From Bugula neritina (Eukaryota > Bryozoa > Gymnolaemata > Cheilostomatida > Bugulidae), in contig OZ037769.1 of the NCBI GenBank assembly GCA_964035545.1, positions 4,998,429 to 5,062,428 of the forward strand: DNA of 64,000 nt. The letters are read 5' to 3'. Below the pieces are notes generated by a model. The model worked only from the letters and a program-made list of their open reading frames with translations. It had not been told where the DNA came from and searched no databases. The position numbers were made by a program, and so were the translations under genes. Below are positions 35,357 through 48,900 of this stretch, one piece after another (position 1 is the stretch's first letter; every line of letters starts with the position of its first letter).

Positions 35357-36036
35357 TCAGCCTATCGCTGCAGTACTGAAGGGAGAACATACAAACGCCT
35401 TTACTGAGATATTACACTAAACACACTTGGCATGTTCATGTAAACCTCTGCATGTGTTGTAGACCCTAGCCACACTTTACAAATGCCAGTATAATTTCTA
35501 ATACCAAATACCATTCGCAGTCTTCTAGTCTTTTTGAAGAATGCATTCGTCTTCAGATCAAATATAGGAAGGGAAACTGCTTTGAGTTGTCAACTGATGT
35601 CAGATATCTAAAATAGTTTCTTCTACAATGCCATAAAACTGCACATTTACTGGTGTCATTGGGTTTATATATCTTTTCATTGTTTGGCTTTATGTTGCCT
35701 GTCTCTTCATTTTACAAGGCGTTAATGATTGCTACAAAAGAAAATTTCGTGAAATTTTGATTAAAAAATTAAATTGATCTTGTATCTTTCATTTCTATTT
35801 AAAATATGTGCATAGGCGATACTGACTTTTTATGTTGCCGGCTTTGGAAGTCAAATAATAAGTAATCATTTTGTAATATCCTTGGTAGTCTTAATGTATG
35901 TCTAGCTGATCTATGTTGTGTGTTTTCATTCTATTCACTGCCCTATCGATAGTCTTGTTTGCTGTTGATTTTATGTATGTTTTGTTTTGTTAATATTTGA
36001 CTAACCATTTTCGAGGCATCATTGATTAATACATGT

Positions 36037-36042
36037 AATAAA
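36037..36042 (+). terminator. candidate BCAP31 polyadenylation signal
   Basis: AATAAA about 680 bases after the BCAP31 stop codon. Position and strand fit, but there is no direct evidence of cleavage. Confidence 0.4.
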
Positions 36043-36059
36043 AACACAAACTGATTTTG

Positions 36060-37111
36060 TTAAGTTTTTCACCGTTTCTCATAACATGCAAATAACACAA
36101 GCACACCCAGTAAATTAGACTGCATAAAATACTAACATTATCCTAACTTTGAACTGTGTGAATTAAATAAAAACAGTTACTGCTAGTTATAGAAGCTACA
36201 GCCTCCCCCTTTATGATTAAGTGGTGTATAGAGTGTTTTACGAACTTCCCCACATGATTTAGAATATATTATTGTTTCGTCTTAATCTACTGAGAATTTC
36301 TACCAGAACACTTCAGCCTAATAACCTGATGAAAAGACAGGTGTAGGAGAAAGCAAAAGGTGTCTTGGGAAAGAACAATCAACTATCAAGTGTAGATTCA
36401 CTTCAAAGCTGCTTTTATGATTTGTAAATAAATTGTTAGAATATGCTACTCATGGAAGGAAAACTCTCCATACTAAACAAAGCTATTTGCAATGGTCAGC
36501 ACCAACTTGGCTCAATAATCTATTGCTAAAAACTGTTCCAATGCATTGATAATCTGTTGTAAGTAGAACACCAAAAACTAGTAGGAAGCAGAAAATACTA
36601 AACATGGGATCCAATTATTCACCACCAAAAGGCATGACATGTGACGCATTGTAATCCATATGCATTCATTAGGATCACCTTGTTAGGTCTGTAAAAACCC
36701 TTTAATAATTCACTCTTAGTTTATACAAGCATTTAAAAAGTACGTAAATTTTGAGTTAAACATGATAAAACAAGTTATTAAATAGTTTTAGAGACAATTT
36801 TTTACTGATGAGTTATGATTACCTTTCGGAAAATATGGCTTTGTTAGTGCCAAGACACTAGTATGTTACACGTTTATTGGCTAGCAATGTGAACACATTT
36901 TATTTTTAAAACAAGTATTAATTATAGCTTTTCTATTTTATCACCCATACAAAAGGTATGCAGGACTTTGCATATTATGTCTTTACAATAAATTCACTTG
37001 TAGTGAGAAAAGTGAACTTCAGTCAGCTGGTGATACAGAGTTTGTGTAAAATATATACAAAGTAAGAATATTTAGCTGCTGATTACACTTGACTGTCTTA
37101 CTGTCTGTTGA
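36060..37111. other. gap between convergent genes
   Basis: BCAP31 and MRPS18B converge here. Nothing recognisable beyond AT-rich sequence and probable 3' UTR of MRPS18B. Confidence 0.5.
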
Positions 37112-38824
37112 TTACACTTGGCTATCTAGATTCAATATTCTGTGTACAACAGTGTTGGATCTGTGGCTAGGTTTTGGGTCTCTCTTTGCTTTACTGAGTG
37201 ACTTATAATACTCACTGTAGTCATATGACCTGAACTGTAGATTCTTATCTTCTAAATATCCTGGAGAAAAGAAAGGTGGTTTACCAAACGGCCCGTTATC
37301 ATCCAAATAATATATGTCCTTGACACAAGAGCTACACAACTACACCTTACTAAGTGGTATACTTACTATACATTACTAAGTGGTATACTATCTACACATT
37401 ACTAAACTGTAGTATACTAACTATACATTACTAAGTGGTATACTAACTATACATTACTAAGTGGTATACTAACTATACATTACTAAGTGGTATACTAACT
37501 ATACATTACTAAGTGGTATACTAACTACACATTACTAAGTGGTATACTAACTATACATTACTAAGTGGTATACTATTAAACAAAAAGTTACCTACCAACA
37601 TCCTTAGCTTTTTCCAGGGCTATCAGTAGCTGCTTGTTTTGCTTCATACAGATCTCTAAAAAATAGTAAACACAAAAATGAACTAGAAATCAAATGCCAC
37701 AATTGGTAACAAGTTACAAAAATTTTTATAAATTATAACATTATTCAACACTTTGCCGTATAAAGTGAAATATTATCAACTATTGAATCCACACAGCAGA
37801 TCAAGCTGGGAGGGAACTCAAATAACCACTTCCTTTTGCTCAACGCTTACACTCCTGTGAGAACCCCTGATAGAAAGGGGTGTTCAAGTGAGCCAAGGAC
37901 TTATGCCTCTCACCATGTGGGCAATATGGCTCAAGGACTTCTAATTTCAGCACAGTATGACTCGGTGTCCTCCATTACATCACTGCTGGCCCTGGCAGGG
38001 TGTGAACCCCACCATCATACTAGGCCAGCACTTTAACCACCATACCACAGCTTCAAACTACCACTAATGTTAGAGTAAATTTACATAGGGCCTAAGTAAG
38101 TTGTAAGTAAGCAAGTTGTACATACGTGTTCTAGCAGGTCGATATATAGCCATCTCATTCGGGTTTAAAAATTGTTTCAGCAACTTCACATTCTACAGAA
38201 AATAATAGTTGAGCGTGCATCTTGTTTTATAAGCAATACAAATGAAAAAGCATACGTATATCATGATAATAAGCGAGTAATAGATGTAATATAAACATCT
38301 AATATATCATAATATAAATATCTAATATAATATGAACATATAACATAATATAATGTAAACATATAGCATAAAGTAAATATATAATGTAAATATACAATAT
38401 CAATATATAACAAAATATAAATTATGCATAATGTAATATAATATAAATACATAATATAATATAAATATATAATATAAATACATAATACAATATAAATATA
38501 TAATATAAATAAATAACATGTTATTTAGATTCTTTAACACATAGATTGGTATAAGTACTGTAAGAAGAACTAAGTGCTACACAAGAGATACACCTACAAT
38601 AGATAGACAACTCCTAAATGATGTGGAATACAGAGAAAAATAGCGAAGAATCATACCCTATAGTCAAACTTGAGATACTGATCTCTACAGATAGGACAAG
38701 GATTGCCAGTGGATACAAATCCTCCCACCTGAAAAAAACACACTTTGATTTACATTCATGTTTAGATAACTTAATATCTTCTGCAGTGAGAACATAACTT
38801 CTACTAATACTTTGACAGATGATA

Positions 38825-38872
<48 letters not shown>

Positions 38873-40797
38873 AGAGTTGTATATTATATATATAAAAAGA
38901 GTTTTATATTCAAAATACAAAGAAGGAGCAGCCTCGGTCTAGGGGTTAGAGTGTTTGCCTAGTAAACATGAAGTCATGGGTTCAAACCCAATTAAAAGCC
39001 ATTGGTGATGTTAGGAAGAGCATCCAGTCATAATTGCTCCTGTACAACATATGAATAAGTCCTTAGCCCAATTTAATAAAGAAAACCTTTCCATCAGGGG
39101 TTTCTCACAGGGATGGCGACTATAAACTTGCGGGAGTTTTATATAACATAGGGAGAGTTGTATATAATATAAAGGGAAAAGATATTAATCTCACCACGCA
39201 AGATCTACGAGTGATCTTCCTCGGCCGACCACCAGGGTGGTTGGGTCTGTAATGATGCCAGACCGGCAGCTCACCGTACGTCTCCCTGTAGGCATCACTC
39301 TCCATGTACTGAATGCTCGTCAGCGCGTCTACTTGCATATATGGCTTCTTTCCTGTAACACAACGAGCTCATACGACACAACTGCAATGTGACACTTTCT
39401 TTATGTAAGCATTAAAGAAAATCCATGAAAAAATATTTTAAACAATCATTTAGGCTGGCATAGAACGTAAACATCTTCAATAAAACAATGTACTAAAATA
39501 TATATAATTCTGTCATTGTTACTAAATAGCATTTAGCATTTTGGCAGAATGTTGGCATGTTGGCAGAGACTAAATGTTAGAAAGTTGAAAATTTTCACTT
39601 TTGCAGCAACGGCAACACAAAATGAAGTTAAATACAAAGGAAATTTGAACTATAAAATACCAGTTGTAATTTCATTGTAAAACAGAAAAAGTAAATTATA
39701 AGATTTATTTTTAAGCCAACAAATGTATTCAAGATGCAACAGATGGACTAAATCTATGGAATGGTGAGCGGTATGGTACCTTTTGTTTCTACACCCATAT
39801 ACTCGCCTTCTTCTGTTGAATCATTTTCTTCTGTGCTGCATTTTCGAACTTGAGATAACTGTGAATGGTTGACTATTCCAGAATGCAGCTAAAGTTTGAA
39901 AACGGATAAACTAGCAAAGTTGAAAAATGTTTGCAATTACATTAGTCACTTGGGTACATCGTGAAAGAACTTAAGCCCTGATTTTACAGTTTCAGATAAG
40001 AATTACTTTCATAGCTGGCACGGCCAATGTGCCATAAGCCAAACAACTTTTGTATATACTAAGTAATGCACCCTGGACTAGTTTCACAGTACATGAAATA
40101 TTACATTAAACTTCAGATTTATTCATCTTCGACTTTCCGTCCTATTCTAAAAAATGTTTCCATGTATAGAATTAATCAATTATGAGAAATAAAATATTCA
40201 CTTATGCAAAAAAAAATCGAAGGTTACAACAAACACTAACAGTAACCAAATTAGTGCCACTAACTTAAGGCTAACAACTAATAAGTAGTACGATTAACTT
40301 TAAGTTACTGTTAGGAGTTATACTTAGACCATCAGCCTCAGGCTCAGGTGTAAAATTAACACCATGACCAAGTTTAACAGTACGCCGAACCTGTAGTCTA
40401 AGCCCAAATCACAGAGTTAGTACAGAGCTTAAACGCATATAAGTGATATCCTTTAGAATTAGCTTGGTCTGAAAGTTAATGGGTGAGTCACAAGTAAACA
40501 GTAATTTTACAAAGCTGCTGAAAGTGAAACTCAAGTTGAGAAGATCAAGATGAGTTAGATGACTAAAACTAAAAGTAAAAGTAAAAGTAAAATTAAAAGC
40601 AAAACTAAAGGTTTAGTAACCGTTAAAATTACAAAATATCAGCATACCACATAATGTTTGTTCCTCCAATGATAGCTCAACTGCTTAACATTTGAGGCAA
40701 GTATATTTTGTAAAGAGGCCGCCTTATCACCAAATTGAAACAAGTTCCTGAAACATTTTGTATGCATTGCGAACCTCGACTTTATCGCCAATGCCAT
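37112..40797 (-). CDS. MRPS18B: mitochondrial small-subunit ribosomal protein mS40 (S18b), complete
   Basis: This is a component of the mitochondrial ribosome small subunit, imported into the matrix. Coding exons: 40648-40797, 39780-39888, 39195-39352, 38657-38728, 38126-38192, 37592-37655 and 37112-37331, about 279 residues. The start at 40797 (MALAIKSRFAMHTKCFRN) gives a basic, acid-free presequence. An upstream in-frame ATG at 40824 would add an acidic residue and is less likely. The core matches the family: YMESDAYRETYGELPVWHHY, then GGRPRKITRRSC, then GNPCPICRD, NVKLLKQF, and ICMKQNKQLL. The sixth exon's donor is uncertain (37592 or 37596). I chose 37592 because it restores phase with the last exon, whose acceptor sits next to a minisatellite. 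Confidence 0.9.
37345..37575. repeat. 26-bp minisatellite in the last MRPS18B intron
   Basis: About eight or nine copies of a 26-base unit (core ACTATACATTACTAAGTGGT), some shortened, occupy almost the whole intron between 37331 and 37592. They reach to within 15-20 bases of both splice sites. Confidence 0.92.
37840..38052 (-). repeat. tRNA-derived SINE copy (diverged subfamily)
   Basis: On the minus strand it has a tRNA-like head (GTGGTATGGTGGTTAAAGTG), a B-box-like GGGGTTCACACCC, a body with GTCATACTGTG, and the CTATCAGGGGTTCTCACAGG tail typical of the family. It lies inside an MRPS18B intron. Confidence 0.65.
38266..38525. repeat. AT-rich degenerate repeat (ATATAATATAAAT type)
   Basis: Low-complexity stretch built of short ATATAAATA/ATAATATA variants inside an MRPS18B intron. 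No function visible. Confidence 0.6.
38826..38869. repeat. (AT)n microsatellite
   Basis: About 21 perfect AT dinucleotides, just upstream of the full-length SINE. Confidence 0.95.
38924..39130 (+). repeat. tRNA-derived SINE, reference copy of the window
   Basis: The head resembles a tRNA: A box GGTCTAGGGGTTAGAGTG and B box GGGTTCAAACCC at tRNA spacing. A body follows (ATTGGTGATGTTAGGAAGAG, ATAATTGCTCCTG) and then a conserved tail (TTTCCATCAGGGGTTTCTCA). Total about 200 bases. Copies or fragments occur at 9853, 23519, 37840, 45428 and 53261. Confidence 0.75.
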
Positions 40798-41227
40798 ATT
40801 GAATTCGCAATTATAAATTCCCAAAATGGATACGCTAATATTTTTAAACCTTTTTTATATATATAATTATATAGCGAGATTCGTCAAAATAAGTTTTACA
40901 TAGAGAACGCAACCCTAAAAACACATGAACTTTGCCGTGAAGTTGTAAACATAATAATTATTATAAAATATAATGGGATGGTATTTGTAGTTACAGTTGG
41001 CAACACCCAGTGAGATACACGCTTTTTAAACGCTTTGGCAATACCAAGCCAATCACAAATCATAATGCAAAATATATTTTAAAACTTTATATTGATGTCA
41101 TATTCAGCTTTTTTGCCAAATTGAATAGTATCGTCATCTATTTAAACATGTTTGTATTGAAGTATTTTATATAACTATATACATTACATAAAAATAAATT
41201 AGGGATCGAACCAATATACGCATATAT

Positions 41228-41981
<754 letters not shown>

Positions 41982-42454
41982 CCTGCATCTTCTCTATAAT
42001 ATACAACATTGTACACTGTCTCTCAACAGTATTATATCTATCGCTTCTCTTACAACAACATTAGAGAAATACAAGTCAACCCATTCAACTACTAAGATTT
42101 CATGTTGTGACATTCAGTTTGCAATAAGCTGTATTATTCTTCAAACTTACTCTTCTTTTCAAAGGTAATTGTTCATATCTGTGTCTTATATTTCTTTTAT
42201 TATAATGCTCAATAAGATATCCAATAACTAATAAATAATTAATTTACATTACCTAAAGCAGTATAATATACATATTGAAAAGTGTTACAAAGCTTGAATG
42301 AGTCACTGTGTATTATACTAGCTATCAGATGAACGGCTAGGCCTACTTGTAGTGAAGGAGCTTAACAACAAATAAAGTTAAAATCAATATAACGTAACAA
42401 GTGATTATAATATTATATAGACTATCGTACACTATACTCGTACAATAAGTTGCA

Positions 42455-45400
42455 ATGTCAGTGCTACCAGGTAAGCCTAGGGCCACACTGTGCGTATTTT
42501 CGCATGCGAAAATTGAAATCACAAGTAGCAAAGGTGTCCACTGTGCGCGTTGAGAAAACGTTCGCACTTGTCGCTCTGCATTTTCAACGCAAGTGCGAAT
42601 CGTCTCTGTCGTCGTCACCTAATTGGCTGGTAGTTATTAAGCAAGCCCAATTTCTTTATTTTAGTGCTGAATTCCAGTAAATTGCGTTTTATTGAAAGCG
42701 AGTGCGATTTAAAAATGAAAGCTTTATTTATCACGCATCACTGACGCTACAGTGGACGCCTTTGCTACTTGTGGTTTCAATTTTCGCATGCGAAAATACG
42801 CACCGTGTGGCCCTAGGCTAAGACTTCATTTTCTATTTTTATTATTGACTTTCTTTTTCTTTGTATCTCATATATTGGAAGCTATTATTTTCAGTTTATA
42901 ATATGTAGGATATAGTATTATAACAGTAGCATATAGTAGTACGAGATTGCTTTATTTTATCAGCGTATGAATGTTGTGTTCGATGCTAAGTTAGGCTAGG
43001 ATAGTCATGATTCTATGAAAAGTAGGCTGAGGCCAATGTTCAATGAAACGACAAATACTAAACATCTAAAGCAGTCTACACAGCCTCTCTTGAGCTCCAT
43101 GTTAGAAAATGGCCAAGACTAATTTGCAGTAAAACATCTTAATAAAACTTTAGAAAAGAGAGAAAGTTTCAGGCTTGCTTCTCTCTTAAACTTACAAACT
43201 GCAACCATATTATTTTCAATTAAGCCTCCAAAAAGCTACATTTAGGGGCAGTAATAGATAAATTGAGGTAGCCTAAGTTCTTTAATTTTGTTATTAAATT
43301 TGAGTTTTGGCGGGTTGAAATTCTTGCTAGAACATAACTTCTTATGCTGCATTTCTAATCTGGAACACAGGTTTTTCTCAGTTTCTCTGTTACTGCACCT
43401 ACTCCATTTCTATGATCCCAGTGTGACTAGACTTTTTGTGCTGACACCATAATCTAGCATGTTGGCGCTTTGGCTTGTATATCCAGTCAAAGCTTCTAGT
43501 AAAATATATCAGCATCTCTTTTCTGCTGCTTTTTAAAGTTTCAAATGACTGCACAAAGAAGAATATTCATGTAAGGACACGGTGCTGTGAGAGTATTAGC
43601 ACTTCATTCACTAGTTTTCTTTATTATCTAACTTATCATGGTAAAATTTATATTATGTCATGATTCTGTATAACCATGTACTATAAGGTGGTGGCCATGT
43701 ACCCATTTAAGTTACCCACTCCGAATGAGTAAACATGGTGTAAAGCTGCATGTTGGGAACTTCATTCTGGATTCAATTACAAATACTTGGAGCCTGTTGT
43801 AATGATTTGGTTTAAGGGAAGCAGCACAGCTGCGCAATAGGAACTGCTGCTGTCTGTTACACGATTTAATATTGTAGCATCAGAGAGTGCTGTTCACCCC
43901 CCACCACCGCAGTACGGTCAACCACAACCACCACCACAGTATGGGCAACCACAACCGACACCTCAGTATGGGCAACCACAACCGACACCACAGTATGGGC
44001 AACCACAACCGACACCACAGTATGGGCAACCACCACCTCAGTATGGGCAACCACCACCTCAGTATGGACAACCACCACCTCAGTATGGACAACCACAGTA
44101 TGGGCAACCAGGTAGTTAGTTCGCACTTGACTTTCATAACCTATTAGACTTTAAGTACTTATTTGATTTATTATTATTTATTAATTTCATTTATTAAGTA
44201 TAAAATAACCTATAATAACAATTACGATTATTTGATTTTAAAAAAAATTGTAAGATATGAGAATGAGAACTATAGCTAGTCACATGATGTGTATAGCAAT
44301 ACTTCTGAATCCTGCCATAACTTTTTTAAATAACATTTTTAAGCAACACTTTTGTCATAGGGGTCATTTTACTTAATTTAGTACACACTAAAAATCTCCA
44401 GTTCTTTGCTATTTTGTCTAAAACCAATAAAGTATTAATAAATACTCTTAAATAATCAAGGTTCTCTTTAATTTTACTTGATTTCCTATGTTTTTCCTAA
44501 TTATTCAGCTACTTTCGATTGCGGACCGTTATGGTTTTTTCGTAACGGTCTGCAATCCAAATTAGCTAAATAAATAGGAAAAAGCATGGGAAATCAAGCA
44601 CAGTTAAGAAGAACCTTGATTATTTAGATGTATTTATTGATATTTTACTAATTATGGGCAAAAACCATGTTAATTAGCAGCTAAATTGTAAAAACTAGCT
44701 AAAATCTCGAGATTTCCAGTGTTTACTAAATTAAGTAAAATGACCCATAGGCTTCTTGTAATTTTTGTATCATGCCAGAATGCTATGTCATTTAATTGAA
44801 ACCTTGTTCTTCTAATACATTTTGAAAAGACAGTATAGTTTTCCTAAAACACTACTTACTATAAACTCTTAGTTTGTATAGACATCTGTTGATAAAATCC
44901 AGAGCTAGAGTTTTATAAATAGCCTTATATGCTGCAGTAGGGGTCTCTACCACGGTGATGGTAGGAGCACCCAGTCTTGTTCAAGGAGCCGTTCTAAGAG
45001 AGCATCCTACAAGCACCACCTGCCCAACATGCAGTGCCCAGATTGTCACTACCATTTCTAGAAAAGTTGGGACATTTGCTTTCGCTGCCTGCGCTGTTCT
45101 TTGTTTTATTGGGTAATTTCTTTGGTCTCTGTCATTATGAAATTTTAGTTTTAATGGTCTTTTTGTTGGAGAGACTTTTGCAAAAACCTTAGCAATGACT
45201 ACATTTTTAAATTGCAGCAATATCTTTGACATAAAATACATAATAATATGCAAATATATAAATTATCTAGTTTATTTAGTTAATGATCAATACAACCTAT
45301 AGCCAATATGATCCTAAGTGTCAGTTTTCATTGTTAATGTCTTTTTACATGTAATTTATACCATCTTTTCATAAAACAGTCACTATTCTCAATTAAAAAA

Positions 45401-45759
45401 GTTACATTATAAAACACTCACATGGGTTTATAATCACCATCTCTCTAAGAAACTCCTGATAGAAAGAGTTTGTGTTAGGTTGGCTCAAGAAGTTTTCTCT
45501 GTTGGAGTAATAGAGTATAATTATGACCCAATGCCCTTTCTAACACCACCAATGGTCTTTACAGGGATTCCAATTGCATTATTAAGTATAATACTTGTAT
45601 AATATCTTAATATATACTATTATAATATTAAGTTGTATTATTTTTATTTCTAGGTTAGGATTGTGCAGCTGGATTGTGTTTCTAGTCCCAGCGTGTCTGG
45701 ATGTGGAACATCACTGCCCTAACTGCAAAGCTCTAGTTGGAACACACAAAAAACTTTAA
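42455..45759 (+). CDS. LITAF-domain protein with Pro-rich PPxY N-terminus
   Basis: LITAF/SIMPLE proteins are small monotopic membrane proteins of late endosomes and lysosomes that bind NEDD4-type ligases and ESCRT. Coding exons: 42455-42470, 43878-44111, 44938-45112 and 45654-45759. Phases join and give 176 residues. Residues 6-83 are repeats of (P)PQYGQP. Five of the eight read PPQY (a PPxY WW-ligand) and three read TPQY. The LITAF domain follows: first knuckle C112-P-T-C115, a hydrophobic membrane-inserted segment (about 125-157), and second knuckle HHCPNCKALVGTH (C163, C166), ending HKKL. The last two exons are secure. The first coding exon (MSVLP plus one base) is chosen because its phase fits and it has a strong GTAAGC donor; a different first exon is possible. 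PolyA signal AATAAA at 45943. Confidence 0.88.
42474..42819. mobile_element. MITE with about 75-bp terminal inverted repeats
   Basis: The ends are inverted copies: left begins AGCCTAGGGCCACAC and right ends GTGTGGCCCTAGGCT. Pairing continues through GCGTATTTTCGCATGCGAAA to beyond CAAGTAGCAAAGG with only a few mismatches. A second internal inverted pair (CGCACTTG / CAAGTGCG) lies at about 42562-42597. There is no coding capacity. I could not settle the target-site duplication, so the superfamily is unassigned. Confidence 0.88.
42820..43877. other. LITAF intron 1 remainder
   Basis: About 1 kb with no recognisable element beyond AT-rich unique sequence. Confidence 0.5.
44356..44752. mobile_element. 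foldback element filling half of LITAF intron 2
   Basis: This is an imperfect palindrome of about 400 bases centred near 44545. Left-arm words recur inverted on the right: GGGTCATTTTACTTAATTTA, AAATAATCAAGGTTCT, and GATTGC(G/A)GACCGTTA at the centre. There is almost no loop and no coding capacity. It is a foldback or MITE-type element, or an inverted duplication. Confidence 0.8.
45428..45573 (-). repeat. SINE fragment (tRNA head missing)
   Basis: On the minus strand, CCATTGGTGGTGTTAGAAAG is followed by the TTCTATCAGGAGTTTCT-like tail, matching body and tail of the SINE at 38924-39130. It lies in LITAF intron 3. Confidence 0.6.
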
Positions 45760-45942
45760 CTTTTTATAGGAAAGAATCAAATGTATTACTATAGTATATT
45801 TTTATATTTTTATAGAAGCAATAGTTTTGCTACCCTTATTATTCTATAAAAGAGATAGTATGGCTCAAGTGTTAACAGTGGGTCATATAATATGAATGCA
45901 AAATTTTCTCTATGATGGTTTATATTAATGATTCTAAGGTCA

Positions 45943-45948
45943 AATAAA
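45943..45948 (+). terminator. candidate LITAF polyadenylation signal
   Basis: AATAAA 184 bases after the LITAF stop codon on the coding strand. Confidence 0.5.
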
Positions 45949-45959
45949 AATTCACTAAA

Positions 45960-48900
45960 ATCACACTATTTTATTTCTTGTCTCTTTTGGTAACCTCAAG
46001 CTTTCTTCTAATATTTGCATTTCAAGAAAGTGTTTTCAACTTTAGTGAGCAATAAGTATGAGAATAAATAATGCTAAAAGTGCATATTTTTTATTTTGTT
46101 ATCTTGAAAACTGTTAGTTACCAGCGCGTGGTAATGATCTACTTAAATAGCTTTCTTTTTGTATTTTACATAGTCATTTTTAGCAATTATAGCAATTGTT
46201 ACAAAATGCTAATTTATATATTTCATGCTCCTCAGTAGTATTTTTTATTCTACTTTTATATAATGACTTAATGTTTTATTATATTATAATACTAATAATA
46301 CTAATGTTGATTAATTTGGTGGATTTCAATTTCGATGACTGAGAAACTATGTGGGAGCTGAAGGGTTCTTTGTTCAGAATGTCTATTTTTTCCTAATGGT
46401 TAATGAATAATACCAATAATACTAATAATACTAATGGAAAAGCAGCAAATTTCAGCCTTAAACAGCATTTCTTGTTTCAATTCTTCAAGTTGATTTAATA
46501 TATATTATGAAGCGTACCTCTTTTGTTGTATATGAATATTACAATTTTAAGTATATACACTGTAAGAGAGCAAATATTCCAAGTATTTTTCAGATTATTC
46601 GAGGATCAAATATCATTATACAATATAATATATTATATAATGTATTATGCATATTATGTAATACAATATATTATAAAATATAATAAATTATGTATAATAT
46701 ATAATGTATACTGTATAACTATATATGTATATTATATTAATCTATAAAAAACAATACTTCAAAAGATTGAATATTTATATTTGGGACATTTTAAAACAAG
46801 TATAAATGACAAGTAGCCTAATTATACCAATTGAAGAGGAAATACGGGTAAAAACTACCCCCCCCCCCTTCCCCTGATATAAATAGTAGATTCTCTAAAT
46901 GTGACCAGCTGTTTATGTTTGCTAATAGTGCTGACTCACGGCAATTAGTAAACATACTGAATATAAGTGACTGCATTGGCAGCTACCCATGCAGTGTCAA
47001 GTACCATCAGTTAAATCTGTTACTTGTTTAGGTATAGCAGAGCTTGTAAACAAATGTTTAAAACTTCTTTTCAAAGTATACAACCATTTAAAGTAAGAAT
47101 AAAGCAAACCAATATTTACAGCCTGTAGCTTTCTAAACCCTGCCACAGTTAGGTATATCTAAGATAGTAACTTTTCCTCAACAATAACAATAATTCAGTT
47201 TTTAGGAAATAGTTGGAAGCTTTGTGGGAGGTAAACTTTTACTTAATTGATTTAAAACAAGTTTATGGTAGTTTATTACACAACAAAGTTTAATTAAATT
47301 ATAACAGAGATTATGCAAATAAACACCCGACCTGTTATTTATCAAGTGTCTATTATGCTCAATATTTACATGATAATTGAATATTGAATGCATAGAGTAC
47401 AAAGAAAATCGGAACAACTTCCTCCTAGAGTTTAGACTACACAAACAAAAACTGCCATAATCAAAGATGTATAGTTAGCATTACTTTTAGTCTCTGCTAA
47501 CTTCATGATAAATAAAATTAGTTTCTTAAAAGAACTACTGACAGAGAACCACATCAAGACTCTAACTACAAATATTTTGACTTAAGATAATTCACATACA
47601 TCAGTGTGTAGTTTGAAAACAAACCGGATCATGCTAATTATAACTTCACATACTTTTATTTATTTATTCTGGTAACAACCTGAAACTTTCCAACTTCAAT
47701 AAAAAATGAAAACTTTCATAAAATGAACTATATAAACTAACAAATATAATACAAATTAGTAAATTATGCTTGGCTTGCCTTAATGCAGGTTTAAAACACG
47801 TCATTCAAATTTAGATGTTAAAATTGTTAACTACACTGACTCATTTCTATAATAGAGTATCTGTTATTTATTAACTCATTTCCACTTGATAGTAATGCTG
47901 ATTTTCAGTATGATAAATTGGCTCTATAAAATTAACTTAATTGTTGTAATAAAATATTACTCAGCTACTTTATGTGTGTATTACTGGAACAGCTCCAATT
48001 ATGGTATACTTGATCATGTTCAGCGTATTGATTTCCTTGTCAAACAGTTGTATATGTAAAGTGATTTCCTCCCACAAAACATGTCATGATTCGTATATTT
48101 TTGATTTATTTAAAAACACTACAAATGAAATATGCGTTCCATGCACCATAAGCCACATTAATTATCGAGCAATCATCAAATAGATTTTGTATGATATATA
48201 CAGATGAGTTTTGGCAAACAACTAAGAAGTGAATCAATACAGCTGCCATAAAATCTGATTGACTATAGATGATGCAATTATTATAAAAAACATTTTTAAC
48301 CTCCAAATTAAAAACATTTATCATAATGTCTACACTAATTGTCTTATTTCCTGGCACGCATTAGATGAAATTAATTAGAACATGTCTAACAATGGGTTAA
48401 TACTTTCACTTAAAAAAGTGAAGGCGTAAAATGTACACCTTAATGCCTGGCATTTAAACTATCAAATTTTTTTTAAATATCAATTGAAGAAAACATTATT
48501 GTGAAATTGTAATTCAAGAGCATAATTTGTGCACGAAGTGACAAATAATAAAACAAATTGTATCTTTAATGGTATATATAGTTCCAGCAGACCAATAAGT
48601 CATGAAGTCAAAACTTGACGGTCAAACTGATAATTGAATATAAACAGTGCATGCTGATTACTCCAGTGCTGATTGTACAAAAACGAAGTGGTATTGTTGT
48701 GCTGTTGTGCAATAAATATAAACATGAATACAAACATACTTGTAAACTTAATCGTAATGTAAAAATAAATCTACATAAATATTGTTGGTCTAATTTATAT
48801 AAGCGCTTTGGTTCAAAAGCCAGTGTTTTTGCAAGTTCTTCTATATTTTTGTTTTCCAAAGGAAATGTGGTTAGGACTATAATAACGTTATGGAATTGGG

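Noticed and set aside
43866-44147. Overlapping frames on both strands at the LITAF Pro-rich exon
   Set aside because: Only the plus frame giving PPQYGQP joins in phase to the LITAF domain exons.
47974-48183. Small Cys-containing frame with a hydrophobic start, like a secreted peptide
   Set aside because: A short run in very AT-rich DNA with Ile/Ser-rich composition. No conserved cysteine pattern or exon context.
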